In this document: positions 17,599-27,753 of the stretch, piece by piece
Layout of the letters: each line of letters opens with the position of its first letter
Position numbering within the stretch: the first letter of the stretch is position 1
Assembly: GCA_015350385.1 (NCBI GenBank)
Contig: WNKI01000001.1
Location: forward strand, 89,908 to 153,907
Direction: 5' to 3'
From: Aculops lycopersici
Lineage: Eukaryota; Arthropoda; Arachnida; Trombidiformes; Eriophyidae
Length of the DNA: 64,000 bases
Notes under the pieces: model-generated
What the model saw: only the letters and a program-made list of their open reading frames with translations
What the model was told of the DNA's origin: nothing
Databases searched by the model: none
Program-made: the position numbers and the translations under genes

Positions 17599-18306
17599 AT
17601 GGCCAAAACTATCGGTTATTATAAAAAAGGCGAACAGTATGTAGTGATCAAGGATATAAAAGGGGCTCAAGAGTTGCGCTTGCTTGGCAACTTCGGGAAT
17701 AACCTCGAGCATGCCAAAAACAAAGACCCAAATCGTGTTGGTCCGATCGACAAGAGCCTAATCAAGTCTATTGAACAGGAGCAAGAGAGACCAGAATGTC
17801 TATTGGCTTTGAGCGAGGCATTCTACTTGGCTCAAGTATTGGGCGTGCTGTCAGTTATCGTCAACGGGGATAAAGAGCCTACAAGTTTAGACAAGCTTTG
17901 GACTGAGTTCAGAGGTTCGTTTATTGCCACGAACAGGAATTTCGAATTCGCGGTTGATTATGCGATCTACCATCATTTCAGGTGCAAAGGCTGGGTCGTG
18001 AAGAGCGGCGAAAACTATGGCGCCAACTACCTTCTCTACCGCAAAGGTCCACCTGTCGACCACTCGCAATACGCAATCTTGATCGTTTGCGATGATAACG
18101 AAGCCGAGCAGCTTGGATCCAGCAACTACAACTGGCAGTCAATGTTCACCTTTCATCGGGTGCTGCAGTCTGTCAACAAGGAGATGGTTGTCGCCTCCGT
18201 CAGTTCAAATGGCATGGGAGTTGATATGAGTAAACCTATCAACGCGAGCGATCTTGTCGTGACTCTGTCCAAGTTTTCAAATCGATCTCAATTCCGTGTC
18301 CAATAA
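17599..18306 (+). CDS. TSEN2: tRNA-splicing endonuclease subunit Sen2
   Basis: A 235-residue catalytic subunit of the tRNA intron endonuclease, which cuts the 5' splice site of pre-tRNA. The catalytic triad of the family can be seen: Tyr in ENYGANYLLYRKGPP (human KYGTDLLLYRKGPP), His in DHSQYAILI (human YHASYSVII), and Lys in SVNKEMVVASV (human NVSKELMLCYL). The preceding FRCKGWVVKSG matches human FRVKGWVPKVG. The N-terminal region is much shorter than in human TSEN2 (465 aa). Intronless and 100 bp tail-to-tail with ELOVL. Archease, another tRNA-splicing factor, lies 10 kb away. Confidence 0.92.
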   Translation: MAKTIGYYKKGEQYVVIKDIKGAQELRLLGNFGNNLEHAKNKDPNRVGPIDKSLIKSIEQEQERPECLLALSEAFYLAQVLGVLSVIVNGDKEPTSLDKLWTEFRGSFIATNRNFEFAVDYAIYHHFRCKGWVVKSGENYGANYLLYRKGPPVDHSQYAILIVCDDNEAEQLGSSNYNWQSMFTFHRVLQSVNKEMVVASVSSNGMGVDMSKPINASDLVVTLSKFSNRSQFRVQ

Positions 18307-18406
18307 AAATGGCTATCTACCCTTGGGGAGAGTTATTTTATTTACAAATTTCACTAACTACACTAGATCACTAAAAACAATAACACTGAAACCGCAAATA
18401 GATTGG

Positions 18407-19525
18407 CTACTTTGATTTGAGTTTGTCACTTAAGTTTGAGTGGTCCTCGTGGGCACAAGTATCTAGGACGTTGTCTATTGCGTCAGAAAGTGCTCGCGAA
18501 CTTCCTTCCCGGATGCCGACCATGTCACTTGGTGTCCCCTTCTTCCTGTAGGTGTCTCGGTAGTAAGTGAAGAAGAGCCAGAGAAATAGGACGGCCCCTG
18601 CGAAGGCCGCATAGAGAAAGCCGCGTGGGTACTGGCACTTGTCGTCGTTGCTTATCGGGATACTGGTGAGCTGGACGAGGATGAGCACAAACTGAGCTAT
18701 TTGCAGGGAGGTTAGGTACCGTTTCCACCACAAGTAAGGCTGCAACCTTGGACCAAAGGTGGCCAACAGGTAGTAGGTGTACATGACCGAGTGGACCAGG
18801 GAGTTGATGAAGGGGAAGAAGGCCACCGTGTAGCCGGGATGAAACTTGAGGTAGGTCCAGGAGAGGAGCGGCACAAATGAGTGATGGAAAACGTGCAGCT
18901 TGGTCACCTGTCGCTCCTTCTTGCGCAACACAAAGAACACAGTATCGAGCCACTCGACGAGCCGTGATAGCAAGAATAGCCAGCCGTAGTGGAGCAACTC
19001 GAGGGCTTTCGGCGAGTAGTCTTGGTGGTCGATGCGCTCACAGCCGAAACAACTGAAGCCCCAGTTGAGGATTCGAGCGCCATGATAGAAGGCATACACA
19101 TTGCTCGCCACCATCAATAAGTTATACGCGCGGATGAGCCAATTCAGTTCGAAGGCCGGAAGCGGGCGCATCAATCTCGGGAGCAGGCGCTTTATTAAAT
19201 ACAGATAGATCAGCGTAGCCGCGAGTAGCTTCCAAGGGCCACCTGTCATCAGCGGCAACTTGCTGCTTCGCTCGTCGGCCGCTGAAACCCAGGCGTCCGT
19301 TAGATAATAGTCGAGTGTTGTATCGATGCGCGCCAATGGCTCTAGCAGGTGATTGAGCACGAGCTTTGTGAGCGGCCGGAACTCAGCGTTTGCCGGCCAA
19401 TTTTGCGAACTTGCTTCCGTAGAGTTGAGCGAGATTTGGTTAAAAAGATGTTGGTCGTTCTGCATAATAAGTCTACAAGCGTTAAGATTAGGATCCTTGC
19501 AGCTGCTCGTTAACGTTGCCTCCAT
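18407..19525 (-). CDS. ELOVL-family very-long-chain fatty acid elongase
   Basis: A 372-residue multipass ER protein that condenses malonyl-CoA with acyl-CoA (3-ketoacyl-CoA synthase). The histidine box is HVFHH near residue 210. Other marks are VEWLDTVFFVLRKK, NSLVHSVMYTYY, LWWKRYLTSLQIAQF and a C-terminal FFTYYRDTYRKKG. About 80 residues before the first helix form an extra-long lumenal N-terminus with several N-x-S/T sites. The start at 19525 is the first ATG of the frame; a later Met (MQNDQHLF) is possible. The subfamily cannot be fixed by eye. A 2.7 kb upstream region suggests complex regulation. Confidence 0.9.
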   Translation of the reverse strand: MEATLTSSCKDPNLNACRLIMQNDQHLFNQISLNSTEASSQNWPANAEFRPLTKLVLNHLLEPLARIDTTLDYYLTDAWVSAADERSSKLPLMTGGPWKLLAATLIYLYLIKRLLPRLMRPLPAFELNWLIRAYNLLMVASNVYAFYHGARILNWGFSCFGCERIDHQDYSPKALELLHYGWLFLLSRLVEWLDTVFFVLRKKERQVTKLHVFHHSFVPLLSWTYLKFHPGYTVAFFPFINSLVHSVMYTYYLLATFGPRLQPYLWWKRYLTSLQIAQFVLILVQLTSIPISNDDKCQYPRGFLYAAFAGAVLFLWLFFTYYRDTYRKKGTPSDMVGIREGSSRALSDAIDNVLDTCAHEDHSNLSDKLKSK

Positions 19526-22207
19526 CTTGACGATTGAATTGAGTTTGAATCTTGTGAAAATTGTTATTGGTTTTGTTTGACTCTTCTTGCCGCGACCACT
19601 TCCGGTCGTAGCGCGTCTCTGAACCCTCACTGGCAGCCACTCGATCTGCACTCAACAACAAGTGGTGGTGGTGGCCTTGCGGCTGAACGTGGCTATAATC
19701 AAACTTTCTCGGCCTCAAACTGGAAAGGTTGCAGTTTTTAACTTGTGTTTTTTTCTCGGTCTTACTATCTGGAGTTTTTGTTTTGCAGCCTGATTTGCTG
19801 ACTCGCCGTCTACACGAAGCTCATTGTCGATTGTTGCAACCTGTCGTCGCCTCTAAACTCTCGAGACTCCTAACTCCTGGCTCTGATTCGATTTATTCGC
19901 CACATCAGAAGCCAATGTTATCGTTGCAGTCGTCGCTGGCTCTCGATCGGAAACTCGCATGAGTCTCGAGCGCGTAAAATTTTACAATGGCACTCGAGCC
20001 TGCACTTGATTGTCTCGCCAGGTAAGCGAACGCGCGCTAAGCTTGCCACCTTCCGCCCCCTCGAGCGCAAGACAACACACGAGTCTTTATTTAGATTTCC
20101 AAGTTTTTGAAACCGATTTGGGCGTTTCCTAAAGCAAGGGGAATGTCACCGCTACCAGCTAGTCAGCTGAATTGGCCAGCCAAGAGGTCGGTTGCGCAGG
20201 TAGCGGCGAAACACACAAGACATACAGTTGTACCGGCCGCTACCAAGCGGCCGCTCGAGCGCAAAGGCGACGAAAATAAAGGCGGCCAGTCGCCCTTTGG
20301 TCAGTGGAGCGGACCGAAGCTAGCAAGCGGCGGCCATGAAGTGACAATGCGACTGGACGGATACCTGTTGGTGTTTGTTTTCCCTCCAGTCGCAGACCAA
20401 TTGTTGCTAATGTTACACTGCGCCAAGAAACCCCAAAGCTAAACCGTTGACTCGGCGCACCAATCAACGCGGAAACGAGTCAATTAAAAGTATTGGTCCG
20501 CCAGCAAGCGAAAGTTTGACTTCCTGTTTCCTGAAGAGCCACTTGAGTTTTGTTGTTCGCCAACCGAAATCGGCCGCCTGAACTTGATCTTGTCACTCGA
20601 AATCGTGCATTTTTGTGCCGCTCAATCTGTGGGTTCGCCGACTCGCACAGAGTATGCACTTGAACTCTCGCGCTTGCGATACCAACCGCCAGCTTCCGGC
20701 GCACAAGACACAATCGTCTTGGCTCTTGCTATTGCCCAAGCAAAGACACAAACTCAACCGCCCGCTAGATTGACGTAAGCTGAACGATCGAGTGCCCGAA
20801 TCTGGCAAAAATCAATTGTTTTTCTCGCTCACCTGACTTGCGAGGGAGGCGCAAAAATGATTTACCACGCGGACCGCCAAGGCCGCCGTGTCTCGTCTCC
20901 CCTTCGCTCGCTTGCCGGCTGTCCGCTCGCCCAATCGAATCGGTTGATCACTTCTGGCTGCAAACTAATTGCCACTTGCTTGCTGTTCATCGTCATCGTC
21001 CTCCTCTCTATTGGCGTCGTTTTTCTTTTCTTTTCATTTTGATCAGCCCGCCAAAACCCACAGCTCTCCTTGCAGTTGCCAGGGTTGTCGCTGTCGGGCT
21101 CCATATCGCGGTCGACGCAGCCAGTCGAGCAGCCACTCGCTCGCCGCAAACGAGCAATGCTGCCAAAACTCAATGGTAATTAGTTGGCCAGTTGGAGTTC
21201 CGATACGCGAGCCAACCAGTCGACAGGTGGCGCCGGTCGGGGCCGCCAGCCGATTACTCTGGCCCTCCGACACCAGGAACAGCCGCCAGGGTAGCAGCAA
21301 CATGTGGCACGAGAGTGAGCGAACCTCCGCACGCCAGAGCAACACATTAATCAATCTAATTAAACTCGAGTTGTCTCGCTGCGTCAGTTGTACTTTTGTT
21401 TCGACTTCCACTCGGTGTGTCTATTTTTACTCGAACCTCGAGCGCCGAAATAGTGAGCTCGTCTCGTCAGTTGCGCTCGTTATCAGATGTGCGCTTGCAG
21501 TTTGTTTCATTGTGTCACTGGCATCTTCACGTAGAAGTTGGTGGCGCAACGAGTGGCGGTCGACACCATAATGGGCGCCCGCCGATCAATCGATTGATCG
21601 GGGCCACGCCGACGGAGCTCAATGGGGACACACAACGGATACATTGTTTTGGCTATACTTGTACTTGGAACTCTGCTTATGGTCGCGCTCTCCAAACTCG
21701 GCACAAACTCGACGGGCCGTAGAAGAGCCACGCGGAGCCTCGTCTCTCCCTTCCTCAATTTTCGCGCCGAGTTGTCCCTCTGGTCGCAACGCCAGTTGCA
21801 GCACCGGGCTTCCGAAGCCACCACTTGTTGAATGCGAGCCCAAGTTACGCCCGCAAGTATCAAGTTTCCATTCCCAACCCATTGTGCACGCGATGGTGAA
21901 ATAGCGCAAAGCGCGAGTGGCAAGCCAACAGCAAGACACACGAAGCGACAACTCTCAAGCCCAACAGTCGGATAAGTAGTCCTTGGTTAGTCGTTGCAGT
22001 GATCGCTAACGATGTCTCTCTTTCGAGGCACGCACACGGTAGTAGCTGTAAGCGGCCGGAAGCGGGACCCTCATCGTCCGACTCACATTCAAAGCAAAGA
22101 GACTGGCCAGAGCTGCTTGACCGACTGTAGGGCAAGAACAACGTGACAAGTTCCCACTGATAGAAAGTAAAGATCCAGAGTCTAGATGTAGACCTGGAGC
22201 ACAAAGT
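19526..22207. other. Long non-coding region upstream of ELOVL, downstream of FPGS
   Basis: 2.7 kb without a gene I can support. It is rich in CTCG, CGAG and GGCCAGC words and contains a perfect 20 bp palindrome at 21582-21601. Open frames occur on both strands, often overlapping each other, and none shows a family motif, signal peptide or conserved domain. It probably holds ELOVL control sequences. Confidence 0.4.
21582..21601. repeat. Perfect 20 bp palindrome
   Basis: CCGATCAATC followed directly by its reverse complement GATTGATCGG, with no spacer. The centre AATCGATT resembles a DREF-type ATCGAT core. It lies 2.1 kb upstream of ELOVL. Confidence 0.8.
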
Positions 22208-23950
22208 TTATCGTTTTAATTCATCCACCATGGGCAGTGTTTCTAGAACGGCGCCAACAAAATGCAAGCTACCTGTTGCTAGGATGTGGCAGCGCCTCTC
22301 ATGCGCGATCCCTGTAATTGTCTTGATGGCATCGAATGTATTTGCCGCAAGTAACACTTCAGGTCGACGTCCGCCAGTCTCAAGCTTGAGGTCGTTCCAA
22401 ATACTTTCGTTTAGTCTAACGTTTTCGAGACTCCGCTCACTTGATGGTCCTTGAATGTTGACGAAGGTCTCGGACTTGGGGGTGTCGCCTGCGGGATTAA
22501 TGCGATTTGTAGAGAAGATCACCAAGTCGAAGTGGTTGCATTCGGCCAGCGGGCGCAGCACTTCGCGTTTATCGCGTTCGCCAATCACATTGATCATTAG
22601 AATTCGGAATGGATCGGCTTCGGTGGTTGCATGAGACTCCTGCAGGAACCAAGCGAGGCAATTTTGCATGCTTTTTTTTGTATGCGCGCCGTCGATAAAG
22701 AATCTACATCGGACATAGTTAACCAACTGGCATCTACCTGGCCAGGTGCAGCTGGCCAAGGCAACACGGAATGATCCTGGTATCTCGCCAATTTCCTCCT
22801 CGAGCGCCATGGCCGGTTCAAGAGTTTGTGTTGTTGCTCGCGAACTCAACAGGTAAGTTGCCATGCGACAAGCAAGCGACGCATTCACATACTGAACGGC
22901 GCCACTAATGCCCAGCTTGAGCGATCGTATGCCAGCTATCTCGCGACAAACAACCAAAGGACTGGCCCGCTCTTTGGCCCGCCCTTTGATCACTTCCATT
23001 GCCTCCTGTTGCTCGTGGTCCACAGTAAACAGCGGAGCGCCTGGTTTCGCTATACCAGCCTTAGACCAAGCGATCCTCTCTATGGTGTCACCAAGGATGT
23101 TGGTGTGGTCAAAGTCGAGAGTGGTTATGCCACAAGCAACGGGTCGCTCGATCACGTTTGTTGGATCGTACTCGCCGCCAATGCCGACTTCCATGATAAC
23201 GCAGTCGACGCGCTCGGCGAGGAAGATGTGGAAGGCCAGAATGGTAAGGAATGAGAAGTAGCTCGGCATAGGCACCTTTGCGAGCTCCGTTTCTCGCAGC
23301 ATTCGATCGAAGACCAATCGGAAGTGTTTGCTGAACTCAAGCTCGCTCATGGGTTTGCCTCCGATTCTTATTCGCTCCGTTACCTTGATCAAGTGAGGCG
23401 AGTTGTACATCCCAGTCTTTAGGCCCGATTGACGCAAGATGCTTTCAGTAAATGCGCAGGTAGATCCCTTGCCCTTGGTCCCACTCACATGGATGATCTT
23501 CAATTGGTCCAAGTCACTCACCTTGATACCGGCACATTCAAGCTGCCGCCTAAATAGAGGCAAGATCTCTGCTGGACTTTTGTACTTGGCCAGTGCTATC
23601 ACTCTCGAGTTACTCTGCAATAGGTTCAGGTCTCGAATGGCTCTGGTGTACTCATCTCTCGCCTCTTGATGCTGGCACTTGTGGTCTTCTTTGGTCAAAT
23701 TTGCTATTGCATGTTCCAATTGCTTGTTTGTTTTGGCTGGCATGGAGTTGGTAGCCTCGTCGAGTCTTGATGTGGACAACATTCTTGTTTGTTTTAGCCT
23801 ACTTTGACCTCTAATATCTGCAGCTAAAGCGAAACAACTCACTTGATGGTCGAAATTTGATAAGATTCGTGTCTTGGTCCTAGCCGAAGTTGCCCTTGAT
23901 CTACATTGTAAATTTAATATGTGTTGGAATAATATTCGTCGATTGTGCAT
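22208..23950 (-). CDS. FPGS: Folylpolyglutamate synthase
   Basis: A 580-residue Mur-ligase-type enzyme that adds glutamates to folates to retain them in the cell and in mitochondria. The ATP-binding P-loop is GTKGKGST at 157-164. Then MYNSPHLIKVTERIRI, YFSFLTILAFHIF, VIMEVGIGGEYDPTNVI and ITTLDFDHTNILGDTIERIAWSKAGIAKPG, all classic FPGS blocks. The C-terminal domain has RCRFFIDGAHTKKSM (Asp-Gly-Ala-His). The first 56 residues are basic and lack Glu, like a mitochondrial presequence; Met57 (MLSTSRLDE) could give a cytosolic form, as in mammals. Intronless. Confidence 0.94.
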   Translation of the reverse strand: MHNRRILFQHILNLQCRSRATSARTKTRILSNFDHQVSCFALAADIRGQSRLKQTRMLSTSRLDEATNSMPAKTNKQLEHAIANLTKEDHKCQHQEARDEYTRAIRDLNLLQSNSRVIALAKYKSPAEILPLFRRQLECAGIKVSDLDQLKIIHVSGTKGKGSTCAFTESILRQSGLKTGMYNSPHLIKVTERIRIGGKPMSELEFSKHFRLVFDRMLRETELAKVPMPSYFSFLTILAFHIFLAERVDCVIMEVGIGGEYDPTNVIERPVACGITTLDFDHTNILGDTIERIAWSKAGIAKPGAPLFTVDHEQQEAMEVIKGRAKERASPLVVCREIAGIRSLKLGISGAVQYVNASLACRMATYLLSSRATTQTLEPAMALEEEIGEIPGSFRVALASCTWPGRCQLVNYVRCRFFIDGAHTKKSMQNCLAWFLQESHATTEADPFRILMINVIGERDKREVLRPLAECNHFDLVIFSTNRINPAGDTPKSETFVNIQGPSSERSLENVRLNESIWNDLKLETGGRRPEVLLAANTFDAIKTITGIAHERRCHILATGSLHFVGAVLETLPMVDELKR

Positions 23951-24433
23951 CTCTCTTGGTTACTTGTCAAAGACAAAGGACGCTAGTCTTGCGGTTGCTG
24001 AGCGTGAGCTGAAAATGCTGGCACTCGAAGTCTGGCGTCTGAGATGACATGTGGCCTTTGGATTAGCTAGACTATTGGTGAGACAATTAGGTCTAGATAA
24101 GCGATCTCTTCCAACGGAACACACAATAGACACGTAGCCGACGATGGAAGGTAATGAGCGCGACCCTAGAAACCCCTCGCCACCAATGGCGAGCCAGGCC
24201 GTGTGGATGTAAACAAACAGAAAACTCCGGCCGGCCCAAAAGTGGAGCACGTGTTTCCGTGACGCGTCGAGCGCCCACAATTCATTGCACTTGAATTTAT
24301 TAGGTGGACATTCTTTGCATGAATGAACGGATGGGATATCGTAACAAATACTTCAACAATTTCCTTTGCGCAGAACTGGATAATTTGAGATTGGAAATGC
24401 GTCTGGTCGGGAGCAAAAGTGGTGAGTATCCCA
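23951..24433. promoter_or_regulatory. FPGS upstream region / ABHD 3' flank
   Basis: 483 bp. CACGTG E-box at 24248-24253, about 300 bp upstream of the FPGS ATG. No coding sequence could be supported. Confidence 0.35.
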
Positions 24434-25674
24434 CTACTTGCTTCGAGCACAAGCCTCCTTGACCAGATCGTTGAATTCCATGTACTTGTCCGCGTAGACG
24501 TGATGACCGGACCCTTGGATTATATTCACAGTCACTCGGCCCGGAGTCAGACAGTCCCGAATGAACTCGCCCGGCGCCTTTTCGATCCAGGAGCGTGAGC
24601 CATAGATGAAAGTCATCTTGACGGATTCGTCCAAGTCAAGCAGTCGATGGATAAGTGGATTCTTCGGCCAACCAAATGGTAGAGCCAAGGCCTTGAATGC
24701 AGACTCACCGGTTGCAGTCTGCGCATTTGCATGGTAGATGTAGTTTAGGAATTTGTGACAGTCATCCTGTAATTTTGGTCTAAACTTTTCCCGCAAGTCT
24801 CCGCGAAACTTCTGCACCAGTCTCGGTCCGTACGGTCCTGAGACTCGCAAGACGGCCAGCGGATTGAAAGACTGGAATATTGAGTTGACTACTCGAACCC
24901 AAATAGGAAATCTGTAAGTGTCCCTGTTGGTTGCGGCTTGTCTATCTTGAACGCCCCATGGGTCCGCAAGTATCACGTGTGAAACCCTCTCTGGATGTTT
25001 TAGTGCGTAGCTCGCACTTAGGTAACCGCCAAACGAGTGGCCTAACAAGATGAACTTGTCTATCCCCTTTTTCTCGCGCCACCTTTCGATACTGTCCACA
25101 AACTGACCCTCTACATCGCCGGTCAAATCGAAAGGGGCTCTCGTCGATCTGCCAAAGCCAATGATGTCGAAAGCGTAGATCTTTCGATCTATTGTTGACG
25201 AAAGAGCGTCCAAATTCAAGATCCAAGTGCCAATCCCAGCTGCGAAGCCATGAATCAATACCAATGGCAACTTCCTACTGCTGGGTGCTGTCTTTTTTAT
25301 CTCACTTTCAGTTAGCATCTCGAGGGTACGTATCTTATTGCTTTCGAGACCCCAACCCGCGCCAATATCAACGAAATATGCTCTGAATGGTCGCGTTATG
25401 ACTGATGTACGAAAGTTTTTCGGTAAGTGAGGGTGAGCTAACACTCTTATTCATATCTAGATATAGGTGCAATCAATTACTCACCTGATAGTAGGTCTCT
25501 TTCGGCGAGAGCCAAGTCGTTGTCGGAGGTTGGGCACCATTTCAAAGATGCCGCGAGAGTTGACAGAACTGTCGATCGCTCTGTCACCTGAGTATTGTAT
25601 GCTTCATCTACTGCTTGAGCAGGAGGGGTTGCCTGGCCTACGGCAGAGCCAGTCTTTTCTGTTCCCTGATCCAT
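24434..25674 (-). CDS. ABHD4/ABHD5-family alpha/beta hydrolase, two exons
   Basis: Exons 25674-25485 and 25437-24434 with a 47 bp GT-AG intron in phase 1 (CAG|GTGAGT ... GTTAG|CT). They encode 397 residues. Exon 1 carries the WCPTS motif of the family. Exon 2 has LVLIHGFAAGIGTWILNLD (human LVMVHGFGGGVGLWILNMD), FDIIGFGRS, the nucleophile elbow GHSFGG with Ser intact, ADPWG, FNPLAVLRVSGPYGP, and GSGHHVYADK with the catalytic His. Human ABHD5 has lost the nucleophile Ser and acts as a lipase co-activator; ABHD4 keeps it and hydrolyses N-acyl phospholipids. The Ser here points to an active enzyme, ABHD4-like or the single-copy invertebrate form. Another donor (CTG|GTGAGT) upstream suggests a 5' leader intron. 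Confidence 0.9.
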
Positions 25675-25993
25675 GGACCTTGAATTAAAATAATAAATCG
25701 AGAGACCTGATCTTGGGTCTCACTGTGTTTGTGATTAAACAGTGAACTCACCAGCATTGCATTCGTCTTCATTTAAGATGACGAGTAAACAGAACGCGTC
25801 ACGTAGGCAGCGGGCATTTTTGAGTTTCGCGCTGCTCTGTGTGGTAACAAAATAGACCGACCCTCATTTGAGTTGCCTTATGCACCAATTTCATTTGTAA
25901 CCTCAACTTTTTTAAGCCCATTTTACACGGAATTTGCATCGATCCATCTATCACTCAAATTTGATTGCATCTCCATTTTCGTCTATTACCAGA
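25675..25993. promoter_or_regulatory. Divergent promoter region, ABHD / IWS1
   Basis: 319 bp between two outward-reading genes, including a probable ABHD 5' leader intron (donor near 25752, acceptor near 25679 on the minus strand). Confidence 0.35.
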
Positions 25994-27550
25994 ATGAGCG
26001 CGAGAAGGATAGCAAATCTTGACGCCTTGCAGTCCGATGATTCGGAAGACGAGGTTCCACGTGCCGTCAATAAGCAGTCCGATGAAGAATCTAGACCCAT
26101 AACAAAACAGATCCTAGATTCAGACTCAGAGGAAGAGGACGAAGAAGTCCACAAATCGGATGAAGAGAATTCCGATAAAGCATCAAATCCGCGATCTGCC
26201 GATGGCAGTCCCGAAAACAAGAAGTTTAAGAAAACCAACAAACCCATCATAAGAGAAGATGATGAAGACGACGATGAAGACGACGACGATGAGGATGACG
26301 AAGGTGAGAAGGATAAAGCTAAAGGTCGAAAGGGCGCTAGTAGTAAAGAAGAAGATGAGGAGGAACAGGTGACGAAAGCGAACGATCCAGATAACGGCAG
26401 CAAGTCTGACGAAGACGAGGAAGGAGACGAAAAGGAAAGCAAAAAAGACCAGGATAGTGAAGACGAAGACAGCGAAGAGGAGGATGAAGATAATGATGAC
26501 GATGACCTAAGTGAAGATGGAGCAAAAGAAGGAAAGAGGGAGAAGAATAAAAAGAGCAAAAAGGACCTAGTTGATGGGGACAAGGAAGGAAGCGAGAGGT
26601 CTGAGGAATCTGATGACGACATTATTAGCGAAGAGGATGACAGGCAAGAAAGACCACCTCAGCAGATGAGTGATTTTGACATTATGATGGCTAAGAAAAA
26701 AGAAGAGAACAGTCGTAAGAGAAAGCGTAGAAACTATGATATAATCAATGACAACGACGATATTATAGCCGACATAATTAACCAGATGCGAGATGCCATG
26801 GAGGCCGACCGCGAGGCAAACGAGAATCGCAAAGCTGCCACCCAGAAGCTAAATCTTCTCCCATTTGTGATAAACCAACTCAGAAAGGTTGACCTAAGGG
26901 ATGCATTCCTCGACTCGGATGTCCTGAGCATTATAACTGAATGGTTGGCCCCACTACCTGACAGAAGTTTACCTCATTTGAATATACGAGAAAGTTTACT
27001 CAAAGTACTAATCGACTTCAATCTCTATGACGTTGACCGGATCAAGAGCAGCGGCATAGGCAAAGCTGTGATGTACCTATATAAGCACCCAAAAGAGACC
27101 AAAGAAAACAAACAACGCGCCAAGCAGTTAATAAGCTGCTGGTCGCGACCCATCTTCCAGCTGGACTCCAGCTTCAATGCTATATCCCGAGAGGAAAGGG
27201 AGCAGCGTGACTTGGATCTCATGAACAAACAAAGGCGATCGTCAGGCCACAATGATTCCGAGAGCGAAAGTGGGCCCAGCACAAGCAATAGGCCAAGGTC
27301 AGGTAATAAAGAGGAAACGGGTCCTACAGCACACAAGCCCGGTGATAAAGGATGGATTCCTAGGGCTCGAGTTCCAGCCCCGTCTATGAGAGATTATGTG
27401 ATACGACCTCGATCAAAGGTAGATGGTGACATCGGTAAAAATATGCGAAGACCAGCAAACATGCTCGAGAAATATATGAAATCTCAACAGGAGCGAAAGA
27501 GGGCCAGCCGTCAACAAAGAGCCGTCAATATGAAAATAGATCGCGTTTGA
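25994..27550 (+). CDS. IWS1: IWS1, Spt6-interacting transcription elongation factor
   Basis: A 518-residue nuclear protein. The first half is very acidic (Asp/Glu/Ser runs, residues about 15-230), typical of IWS1. The TFIIS N-terminal-like (TND) domain covers about 290-400: LLPFVINQLRKVDLRDAF (human LLPAVVMHLKKQDLKETF), EWLAPLPDRSLP (human EWLSPLPDRSLP), SGIGKAVMYLYKHPKE (human SGIGRAVMYLYKHPKE), and WSRPIF. Then REEREQRDL and PGDKGWIPRARVPAPS (human PGDPGFCARARVPMPS). It links Spt6 and RNA polymerase II to mRNA export and chromatin marking. The start at 25994 is taken because MSARRIANLDALQSDDSED resembles the start of the p47-like gene at 1242. Intronless. Confidence 0.94.
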   Translation: MSARRIANLDALQSDDSEDEVPRAVNKQSDEESRPITKQILDSDSEEEDEEVHKSDEENSDKASNPRSADGSPENKKFKKTNKPIIREDDEDDDEDDDDEDDEGEKDKAKGRKGASSKEEDEEEQVTKANDPDNGSKSDEDEEGDEKESKKDQDSEDEDSEEEDEDNDDDDLSEDGAKEGKREKNKKSKKDLVDGDKEGSERSEESDDDIISEEDDRQERPPQQMSDFDIMMAKKKEENSRKRKRRNYDIINDNDDIIADIINQMRDAMEADREANENRKAATQKLNLLPFVINQLRKVDLRDAFLDSDVLSIITEWLAPLPDRSLPHLNIRESLLKVLIDFNLYDVDRIKSSGIGKAVMYLYKHPKETKENKQRAKQLISCWSRPIFQLDSSFNAISREEREQRDLDLMNKQRRSSGHNDSESESGPSTSNRPRSGNKEETGPTAHKPGDKGWIPRARVPAPSMRDYVIRPRSKVDGDIGKNMRRPANMLEKYMKSQQERKRASRQQRAVNMKIDRV

Positions 27551-27753
27551 TCTACAGGTATTTCTCGTAGATTTCGAGGCGGGCGTAGATGCACAAGCCA
27601 ACAAGGTTACACCATTGATGCACGTGAAAACAACCATTGAGACTCACAAGCGGCGCTACCACTGCGCTGTTCCGGATGGAGACTGTCTAATGTAACTATC
27701 ACTCATGAATCTTATCACTTCATTTGTCGATTAATAAAAGCAGTGATAACAAA

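Noticed and set aside
20107..21951. Several open frames of 70-200 codons upstream of ELOVL
   Set aside because: Mutually overlapping on both strands, no conserved motif, Ser/Arg-rich composition as expected from GC-rich non-coding DNA.
25951..26622. Ser-rich minus-strand frame opposite IWS1
   Set aside because: Antisense reading of the Asp/Glu-rich codons of IWS1.
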